DNA of 20,000 nt from Symbiodinium natans (lineage: Eukaryota > Sar > Dinophyceae > Suessiales > Symbiodiniaceae): the NCBI GenBank assembly GCA_905221605.1, contig CAJNDS010002568.1:746413-766412 (forward strand). The letters are read 5' to 3'. Below the pieces are notes generated by a model that made no database searches, was not told the origin of the DNA, and was given only the letters and a program-made list of their open reading frames with translations. This document shows positions 18,285 through 20,000 of this stretch, piece by piece. Made by a program: the position numbers and the translations under genes. Positions within the stretch are counted from its first letter, which is position 1. The number at the start of each line of letters is the position of its first letter.

Positions 18285-18961
18285 ACCCTGAGCCCAGTTC
18301 GGGTTGAGGGTCTCTTGGTATGTCAGGACTGCCGATAGCTTTGAGACGTGCTCATTCGATGGCCCGTGGTGTGGAGTCCGAAAGAATCTAGGGTTTCAGG
18401 GTTTAGGGGCTTAGAGTTTAGGATTTAGGGTTCAGGGTTTAGGGCCTTTAGGGTTTAGGGTTTCGGGTTTAGGGCCCTTAGGGTTTAAGGTTCATTGTGG
18501 TATACTCTCACATGTTGCGTTCGAGCAGGAATGCTGACTTTAGGGAGCAAGAGGGAGAGCATGTAGGGTTTAGGGCTTTGGGCTCTAGGCTTGAGGGCTT
18601 AGGGTTTTGGGGGGTTTAGGGCTTCTGGGCTTTTGTGTGCTTATGAGTCTGTATGGCTTAGGATTTAGGGTTTACTTGCTTGTTCTTAGCAGGGAACGAG
18701 GAAATTAGGCACCTTGTATCCCCCCTATCAAGACCGCCTCAGGGATTCCATAGGTACCTCATTCCGGCATTCCCCTTCTAAGAACCAGCCGGCAAAACCC
18801 TAAACCCTAAACCCTAAACCCTAAACCCCAAACCCTAAACCCTAAACCCTAAACCCTAAACCCTAAACCGCAGCTTAAGCGGGAGCGCAGGTAGGATGTG
18901 TGCTAAGGTGACGGCTGGCTGCCGAAGAGGGAGCCGCCACTTCCGGAGGCCTCCGCGCCAC
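5704..18961 (-). CDS. Concealed multi-exon gene in telomere-repeat-rich DNA; FG-nucleoporin-like repeat protein (inferred)
   Basis: I trace 25 short exons, all minus-strand. Order: 18913-18961, 18137-18188, 17261-17327, 16519-16562, 13964-13990, 13234-13268, 12536-12592, 11574-11625, 10523-10581, then eight alpha/beta pairs down to 5704. Every acceptor is AG followed by G; donors are mostly GT, with GC in about seven. Phases agree from 18961 to 10523 apart from one apparent missing base in the exon at 12536-12592, and agree throughout the pairs; the link between 10523 and 9528 is unresolved. Product order: SLFG-containing low-complexity segments, GYAFKSGAAGLGYYPD, an LVRVYTKHNPDKVG...CKKYGVQPE domain, an Ala-rich segment, then eight repeats of about 26 residues with TFAG and FSSSGTSSSG. 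FG-like spacing in a Ser/Gly/Thr background suggests a nucleoporin-type disordered protein. That is inference; the motifs are recalled, not searched. First and last exons are unknown. Introns are mostly telomere-like arrays. Confidence 0.75.
6302..6546 (-). CDS. Exon pair 7 (alpha 6504-6546, beta 6302-6342)
   Basis: Alpha is 43 nt: a six-base in-frame insertion gives AASTFAGLGAASS, creating one GLG. Beta reads FSSSGTTSSGSSG. Internal intron 161 nt; donors GT. Confidence 0.78.
6662..6709 (+). repeat. Short TTTAGGG array in a cassette intron
   Basis: About six heptamers with ATTAGGG and TTCGGGA variants, lying between exon pairs 6 and 7. Confidence 0.85.
6734..6937 (-). CDS. Exon pair 6 (alpha 6901-6937, beta 6734-6774)
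   Basis: Alpha reads AASTFAGSASS with synonymous TTC and GCG codons. Beta reads FSSSGTSSSGTSG. Internal intron 126 nt; donors GT. Confidence 0.8.
7082..7263 (-). CDS. Exon pair 5 (alpha 7227-7263, beta 7082-7122)
   Basis: Alpha reads AASTFAGSASS. In beta one AGC is AGT, which is synonymous in the FSSSGTSSSGTSG frame but changes Ala to Val in the Ala/Pro frame and makes a stop in the Gln frame. This supports the Ser/Gly frame. Internal intron 104 nt. Confidence 0.8.
7408..7612 (-). CDS. Exon pair 4 (alpha 7576-7612, beta 7408-7448)
   Basis: Alpha reads AASTFAGSASS with synonymous ACT and TTC codons. Beta reads FSSSGTSSSGTSG. Internal intron 127 nt; donors GT. Confidence 0.8.
7738..8774 (-). 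CDS. Exon pair 3, split by about 0.85 kb (alpha 8738-8774, beta 7738-7775)
   Basis: Alpha reads SASTFAGSASS, acceptor GGTAG then G, donor GTACAC. Beta reads FSSSGTGSGTSG and ends at a GC donor. The intron between them is 962 nt against 104-160 in most other pairs. The extra DNA (about 7840-8680) carries an inverted-repeat element copy and a CCCTAAA array. Phases still agree across it. Confidence 0.7.
8255..8370 (+). mobile_element. Short inverted-repeat element, family A, copy 1
   Basis: Ends CTTGGGGGTTTT and AAACCCCCCAAG form an inverted repeat. The interior shares AGGATTCCCTT, CCCCAATAAGGTACC and AATTTCGGAAACCCC with the other copies. No coding capacity; MITE-like in size. Confidence 0.7.
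8442..8525 (-). repeat. Telomere-like array (CCCTAAA)n
   Basis: About 12 near-perfect units, in the enlarged intron of exon pair 3, 72 bp after the family A element. Confidence 0.95.
8932..9132 (-). CDS. Exon pair 2 (alpha 9096-9132, beta 8932-8969)
   Basis: Alpha reads AASTFAGSASS with TTC for Phe, donor GTACCC. Beta reads FSSSGTSSGTSG. The internal intron is 126 nt. Confidence 0.8.
9295..9528 (-). CDS. Exon pair 1 (alpha 9492-9528, beta 9295-9332)
   Basis: Alpha reads AASKLAGSASS, with KL replacing the usual TF, and uses donor GTTCCC. Beta reads FSSSGTSSGTSG with donor GTTTGT. The intervening intron (9333-9491) contains a CCCTAAA array at 9432-9470, so a telomere-like array sits inside a cassette intron that lacks one in most other copies. 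Confidence 0.75.
9432..9470 (-). repeat. Telomere-like array (CCCTAAA)n
   Basis: About five units, one of them short, inside the intron of exon pair 1. Confidence 0.9.
9579..9667. repeat. C-rich low-complexity tract
   Basis: Runs of C broken by CT and AC. It lies just downstream, in the gene's direction, of candidate exon j. Confidence 0.9.
9672..9703 (-). CDS. Candidate exon j: AAPAATAGGK
   Basis: Acceptor CGCAG then G; donor GT (AAGG|GTCTGG). The 32-nt frame AAPAATAGGK enters in phase 2 and leaves one G, matching the entry of the first alpha exon. It lies beside a C-rich low-complexity tract, and the join to exon i (phase 0) is not explained, so another exon would be needed between them. 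Confidence 0.35.
10017..10132 (-). repeat. Degenerate CCCTAAA array
   Basis: Mixed CCCTAAA, CCCTAAAA, CCCCAAA and CCCGAAA units with 7- and 8-base spacing. Confidence 0.85.
10462..10495 (-). repeat. Short CCCTAAA array beside exon i
   Basis: About five units, ending 27 bases from exon i. Confidence 0.85.
10523..10581 (-). CDS. Exon i: SAADAITPADLARGAQAQ
   Basis: Acceptor TCCAG then GT, which completes the Gly from exon h; donor GT (GCCCAG|GTGTGT). It reads SAADAITPADLARGAQAQ and exits in phase 0. This is GC-rich sequence unlike the surrounding arrays. Support is phase, splice sites and composition only; I do not know the motif. Confidence 0.55.
10621..10739 (+). repeat. Telomere-like array with homogenised variant TAGGGCG
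   Basis: Eleven consecutive TAGGGCG heptamers (10631-10707), then TTTAGGG units. The uniform variant block shows local tandem amplification. It lies in the intron upstream of exon i. Confidence 0.95.
10936..10966 (+). repeat. Poly-G tract
   Basis: A near-homopolymeric G run of about 31 bases with one C, which is poly-C in the transcript of the gene. Confidence 0.95.
11343..11409 (-). repeat. CCCTAAA array with repeated GACCGCC interruption
   Basis: Blocks of CCCTAAA separated twice by TGAACCGCC/TGACCGCC, a higher-order duplication of about 27 bp. Confidence 0.85.
11574..11625 (-). CDS. Exon h: VCKKYGVQPETYPPAPG
   Basis: Acceptor GCCAG then GTC; phase 0 entry matching exon g. It reads VCKKYGVQPETYPPAPG and leaves one G before a GC donor (GGGAG|GCGCC). 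Exon i begins GT, so the join codes Gly. CKKYGVxPE ends the KHNPDKVG domain. An open frame also continues downstream to a TGA at 11413, so intron retention or a terminal exon is an alternative. Confidence 0.8.
11651..11757 (-). mobile_element. Short inverted-repeat element, family A, copy 2 (reverse orientation)
   Basis: The reverse complement matches the other copies throughout: TGGGAGTTTACG start, AAGGGACCC, TAGTAGGATTCCC, ACAAGGTATCC, GGAAACCCCC end. It lies in the intron between exons g and h, 25 bases from the acceptor of exon h. Confidence 0.7.
11886..11968 (+). repeat. TTTAGGG array with TTTGGGG block
   Basis: The centre has four to five consecutive TTTGGGG units flanked by TTTAGGG. 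In the g-h intron. Confidence 0.95.
12061..12094 (+). repeat. Poly-G tract
   Basis: G-rich run with scattered A and C, followed by GGTTAGGG. In the g-h intron. Confidence 0.95.
12122..12170 (-). repeat. CCCTAAA array
   Basis: About six units. With 11886-11968 it forms an inverted pair within one intron. Confidence 0.9.
12279..12340 (+). repeat. TTTAGGG array
   Basis: About eight units with one TTTAGGC variant, in the g-h intron. Confidence 0.9.
12455..12528 (-). repeat. CCCTAAA array abutting exon g
   Basis: Units with AAACCCCAAA and short AAACCT variants. It ends seven bases from the 3' end of exon g. Confidence 0.9.
12536..12592 (-). CDS. Exon g: IDGLLEEKYK / GKELEMYQK, one base missing
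   Basis: Acceptor CTAAG then G; GC donor after CAGAAG. From the entry phase it reads IDGLLEEKYK. From the exit phase it reads GKELEMYQK, which the domain pattern (KYKGKE) expects to follow directly. The two halves are one base out of register around 12560, where the minus strand has TACAAGGAAAGG; one extra G would restore register. Length is 57; 58 would fit the phases at both ends. Either this copy is broken or the assembly lost one base. CCCTAAA arrays lie 7 and 24 bases away. Confidence 0.75.
12617..12657 (-). repeat. CCCTAAA/CCCCAAA array upstream of exon g
   Basis: Starts with three CCCCAAA and continues with CCCTAAA. Lies 24 bases upstream of the exon g acceptor. Confidence 0.9.
12779..12859. 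repeat. CCACC-rich low-complexity tract
   Basis: Irregular CCACC/CCACA repeats in the intron between exons f and g. Continuous frames across it are composition artefacts. Confidence 0.85.
13015..13119 (+). mobile_element. Short inverted-repeat element, family A, copy 3
   Basis: TATGGGGGTTTACGAGAATA start, internal ATAAGGGA/TCCCTTAT inverted repeat, GGAAACCCC end. A CCCTAAA array follows at once (13121). In the f-g intron. Confidence 0.75.
13121..13174 (-). repeat. Degenerate CCCTAAA array
   Basis: About seven imperfect units next to the family A copy. Confidence 0.85.
13234..13268 (-). CDS. Exon f: VYTKHNPDKVG
   Basis: Acceptor GGAG then GTG; donor GT at 13232-13233. It reads VYTKHNPDKVG and leaves GC, which with the first base of exon g makes Ala, giving KVGAIDGLL. 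This matches the K-V-G-x-[VI]-D-x-L-L pattern of the domain. A GT directly after AAG would be an alternative donor but would lose VG and the phase. Confidence 0.8.
13294..13492 (+). repeat. TTTAGGG array with TTTCGGG variants
   Basis: Long degenerate array. 13363-13392 is mostly TTTCGGG, and 13470-13492 includes TTAGGG hexamers. It begins 25 bases upstream of exon f. Confidence 0.9.
13621..13697 (-). repeat. CCCTAAA array
   Basis: About ten units, some CCCTTAA and CCTAACC variants. In the e-f intron, opposed to its two neighbouring TTTAGGG arrays. Confidence 0.9.
13738..13953 (+). repeat. Degenerate TTTAGGG array downstream of exon e
   Basis: Poor at the left, cleaner at the right, with TTTCGGG variants. 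Ends ten bases from exon e. Confidence 0.85.
13964..13990 (-). CDS. Exon e: 27-nt microexon DWCREKLVR
   Basis: Acceptor GGTCAG then G, preceded by a short pyrimidine-rich stretch; donor GT (AGG|GTCTGG). Phase 0 at both ends. Joined to exon f it gives EKLVR-VYTKHNPDK, the normal run-in to this domain as I remember it. An earlier GT donor after CTG is possible but would drop the VR. TTTAGGG arrays lie 10 bases downstream and 24 bases upstream. Confidence 0.7.
14015..14285 (+). repeat. TTTAGGG array with TTTGAGGG octamers
   Basis: Includes a run of five to six 8-base units (TTTGAGGG, about 14106-14148) among TTTAGGG and TTTTAGGG units. Lies 24 bases upstream of exon e. Confidence 0.9.
14367..14393. 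other. Hairpin with TTCG tetraloop
   Basis: TTTCTGT-GGGC, loop TTCG, GCCC-A-ACAGAAA: eleven base pairs with a single bulged A. GGGC(UUCG)GCCC is the known extra-stable tetraloop arrangement on the plus-strand RNA. Confidence 0.7.
14738..14863 (-). mobile_element. Inverted-repeat element, family B, copy 1 (reverse orientation)
   Basis: Matches the reverse complement of 19454-19593: shared AAGCCCC, GTAGGGTT-like centre, TTGTAAGTACA-like stretch and the end GAACCTCCAAG. Its left end has ACTTAGTAACC. Confidence 0.6.
15370..15403. repeat. Poly-C tract
   Basis: About 30 C residues broken by two Ts. Confidence 0.95.
16044..16148 (+). mobile_element. Short inverted-repeat element, family A, copy 4
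   Basis: Best-preserved ends: TATGGGGGTTT and AAACCCCATA, flanked by further TA on both sides, consistent with a TA target duplication. The interior matches copy 3 closely. In the d-e intron. Confidence 0.75.
16174..16198 (+). repeat. (CT)n microsatellite
   Basis: About 12 CT dinucleotides with one TT interruption. Confidence 0.95.
16314..16335 (-). repeat. Short CCCTAAA array
   Basis: Three units in the d-e intron. Confidence 0.8.
16410..16468 (-). repeat. CCCTAAA array with CCATAAA variants
   Basis: Eight units ending 50 bases downstream of exon d. Confidence 0.9.
16519..16562 (-). CDS. Exon d: completes GLGYYPD motif
   Basis: The CAG acceptor is at 16563-16564. After two bases that finish a Gly codon it reads LGYYPDAPPQPAEK. 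I end it at a GC donor after AAG (phase 0); a second GC donor after GCC GAG (end at 16510) would add AAE. Continuing further meets TGA. CCCTAAA arrays flank it on both sides (16412-16468 and 16576-16638). Confidence 0.75.
16576..16638 (-). repeat. CCCTAAA array upstream of exon d
   Basis: Nine units with one CCGTAAA, starting 13 bases upstream of the exon d acceptor. It faces the TTTAGGG array at the other end of the c-d intron. Confidence 0.93.
16860..17203 (+). repeat. TTTAGGG arrays in the c-d intron
   Basis: A degenerate stretch at 16860-16929, a 60-base unique gap, then about 30 units at 16992-17203 with TTCAGGG, TTGAGGG and ATTTAGG variants. Confidence 0.95.
17261..17327 (-). CDS. Exon c: AFSGAKDGYAFKSGAA motif
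   Basis: Sixty-seven bases, CAG acceptor then GGC, reading GFQSASAFSGAKDGYAFKSG plus AA, and leaving one G. The donor is GC (GGCAG|GCTTGG). The next exon begins GT CTG GGG TAT TAT, so the join gives GYAFKSGAAGLGYY. I recognise GYxFKxGxxGLGYY as a recurrent motif in dinoflagellate and other microalgal predicted proteins (memory, not searched). TTTAGGG arrays lie on both sides (ending 17203, starting 17359). Confidence 0.8.
17359..17432 (+). repeat. TTTAGGG array with TTTAGAGGG nonamers
   Basis: Canonical units followed by three 9-base TTTAGAGGG units (about 17399-17427). Lies 31 bases upstream of exon c. Confidence 0.9.
17691..17826 (+). repeat. Longest near-perfect TTTAGGG array
   Basis: About 19 heptamers, almost without variants, in the intron between exons b and c. 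The purity suggests recent origin or amplification. Confidence 0.97.
17977..18049 (+). repeat. (CA)n microsatellite with ACTA interruptions
   Basis: Dinucleotide runs punctuated regularly by ACTA, giving a loose higher-order unit of about 10-12 bases. Confidence 0.95.
18137..18188 (-). CDS. Exon b: second SLFG exon
   Basis: Acceptor AAG then G at 18189. It reads LGGSLFGSSLGTTSVEA after one base completing the Pro codon from exon a. The end is a GC donor (GAGGCA|GCATG), which gives phase 0 to match exon c; a GT four bases later is an alternative that would break the phase. The repeated GGSLFGS in exons a and b supports both. Confidence 0.6.
18219..18290 (-). repeat. CCCTAAA array passing into seven CCCTCAA units
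   Basis: 18237-18285 is seven consecutive CCCTCAA, a homogenised variant block. It starts 30 bases upstream of exon b. Confidence 0.95.
18387..18675 (+). repeat. Degenerate TTTAGGG stretches in the a-b intron
   Basis: Two decayed arrays (18387-18491 and 18562-18675) with TTCGGG and GCTTAGGG variants, separated by about 70 bases of unique sequence. Confidence 0.8.
18794..18869 (-). repeat. CCCTAAA array downstream of exon a
   Basis: About eleven near-perfect units, one CCCCAAA. Confidence 0.95.
18913..18961 (-). CDS. Exon a: Gly/Ser-rich with SLFG
   Basis: Acceptor ATTAG then G at 18962; donor GT at 18911-18912. It enters in phase 1 (first two bases finish a codon) and reads GAEASGSGGSLFGSQ, leaving CC, which joins G of the next exon to give Pro. 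It shares GGSLFGS with exon b. It sits between a CCCTAAA array ending at 18869 and a TTTAGGG array starting at 18984. Other upstream exons must exist. Confidence 0.6.
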
Positions 18962-18983
18962 CTAATCCGACGAGGGAATCCGA

Positions 18984-19109
18984 TTAGGGTTTAGGGTGTA
19001 GGGTTTAGGGTTTAGGGTTGAGGGTTTAGGGTTTAGGATTTAGGGCTTAGGGTTTAGGGTTTAGGGTTGAGGGTTTAGGGTTTAGGGTCTTTAGGCTAGG
19101 GGGTTTAGG
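18984..19109 (+). repeat. TTTAGGG array upstream of exon a
   Basis: About 15 units with TTGAGGG, GTGTAGG and GCTTAGG variants, starting 23 bases before the exon a acceptor. Confidence 0.93.
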
Positions 19110-19251
19110 ACTTGCTTTGTGGGTTTCTGGGGGATTAGGGGGTTTCCGGCGTTTAGGGTTTGCTTAGAGACCCAGCGTCGGGGGTTTCCATGCCTTGTTC
19201 TCAGTCATGCCTTGCCTTCATTCCCGACGCAGAAGAGCAGCTCAGTAGTTT
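19110..19251. other. Unique sequence that may hold an upstream exon
   Basis: On the minus strand a G/C-balanced stretch near 19200-19245 is open (LLFCVGNEGK, ending at a GC after AAG), but the phase does not match exon a. Nothing else recognised. Confidence 0.25.
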
Positions 19252-19344
19252 CCTAAACCCTAACCCTACCTAAACCCTGAACCCTAAACCCTAAACCCCA
19301 AACCCTCAACCCTCAACCCTAAACCCTAAACACCCCTAAATCCT
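19252..19344 (-). repeat. CCCTAAA array
   Basis: Mixed CCCTAAA, CCCTCAA and CCCCAAA units. Confidence 0.9.
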
Positions 19345-19453
19345 AGATTGCCCAAAGCCTTAACTTGGAAAGCTTATCTGCGTGGACGTGTGAAAATTGA
19401 CTTCGGGCATCCTTTTTGGCTATATTTTGGGGGGAGTAGAAATGGGGACTCTG

Positions 19454-19593
19454 CTTGGAGGTTCATGATACTTAGTAACCAAACTACAACTGTACTTATG
19501 ACCCAATTAAAACCCTATTAGGGTATTTACGGGGCTTACAGGTAGGTGATATCTACACTGAAAACGGGTTGCTAAGTACCCTGAACCTCCAAG
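19454..19593 (+). mobile_element. Inverted-repeat element, family B, copy 2
   Basis: Ends 19454-19480 and 19567-19593 are imperfect inverted repeats of 27 bases (both begin CTTGGAGGTTCA read inward; inner parts ACTTAGTAACC and ACTTAGCAACC). The 86-base interior is AT-rich and non-coding. Confidence 0.75.
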
Positions 19594-19620
19594 TACTTTT
19601 GGAAGCTCCCAAGAACCTTG

Positions 19621-19657
19621 CCCTAAACCCTAAACCCTCAACCCTAAACCCCCCCCA
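19621..19657 (-). repeat. Short CCCTAAA array
   Basis: Five units with one CCCTCAA, ending in a short C run. Confidence 0.88.
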
Positions 19658-20000
19658 CATGTTAGGACCTCGGGGTGGAGGCGTTGGGCTTTCTATTGGC
19701 TGGAGCAGGGTTTCCAGAGCACCGAACCCTGCAAACTACCCATGAGAATGGGAAGGGCGTTGGGGGTTATGATCGTAGAATTACTTATATAGGGAACCTA
19801 ATACTAGTAGTCAATATTCCGACCCCTATAGTAGACTCCGGGTACGTAGGATGAAGGCTTCAGGTTTCTTCCGGTAGCCTGGAAACGTCCAACACTGCGC
19901 CGCACAACAGAGACCAAAAGCACCTTGAAATCCATTGACCTCCCTACCCCATAGGCAGACTTGAAGGGTTGAACTCCCACATGGGCTTCGGGTTTAGGGC
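19658..20000. other. Unique sequence at the right edge; possible upstream exon
   Basis: On the minus strand, CGAAG followed by CCCATGTGGGAGTTC and a GTAGGG donor near 19940-19985 could be an exon, but its acceptor lacks the G seen after all others. A TTTAGGG fragment ends the window. Confidence 0.25.

Overview
The window looks like nuclear DNA of a dinoflagellate, possibly Symbiodiniaceae-like. Four things point there. (1) It is saturated with the heptamer TTTAGGG/CCCTAAA in interstitial arrays on both strands. (2) Every splice acceptor I can place (25 of 25) reads AG followed by G, and several donors are GC instead of GT; both are reported oddities of dinoflagellate introns. (3) Several short exons encode motifs I associate, from memory, with dinoflagellate and other microalgal proteins (GYxFKxGxxGLGYY; LVRxYTKHNPDKVG..DxLL.KYKGKE...CKKYGVxPE). 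(4) An LTR-type element carries a weak match to the 3' end of the dinoflagellate spliced leader. No database search was possible.

Layout. 1-5272: an LTR-retrotransposon-like element read on the minus strand. It has a direct repeat of at least 76 bp at both ends (1-76, running off the window edge, and 5197-5272), a purine-rich stretch ending in TG beside the left repeat, and two long ORFs (1134 and 384 codons, overlapping in different frames) carrying three CCCH zinc fingers. No reverse transcriptase or integrase is visible. Its 5' end abuts a TTTAGGG array (5273-5381). 5382-20000: apparently non-coding DNA full of telomere-like arrays, low-complexity tracts and two families of short inverted-repeat elements. 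Read on the minus strand, the gaps between the arrays contain tiny exons (27-67 nt) in collinear order and compatible phases.

The main finding is this concealed minus-strand gene, traced from 18961 down to 5704, with introns largely built of telomere-like repeats. From the N-terminal side it encodes two SLFG-containing exons, a GYAFKSGAAGLGYYPD motif split over two exons, a KHNPDKVG...KKYGVQPE domain split over four exons, an Ala-rich exon, and then eight tandemly duplicated exon pairs (alpha 37 or 43 nt, beta 38 or 41 nt). Each pair adds about 26 residues rich in Ser/Gly/Thr/Ala with TFAG and LFSSSG. All length differences among the exon copies are multiples of three and many substitutions are synonymous, whereas intron copies carry out-of-frame indels. 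The product resembles an FG-nucleoporin-like disordered protein, but that function is inference. One exon (12536-12592) seems to lack one base. Neither the first nor the last exon is certain.

The element and the split gene lie on the same strand. The element may sit inside a downstream intron or just past the gene's end; the window does not decide this.
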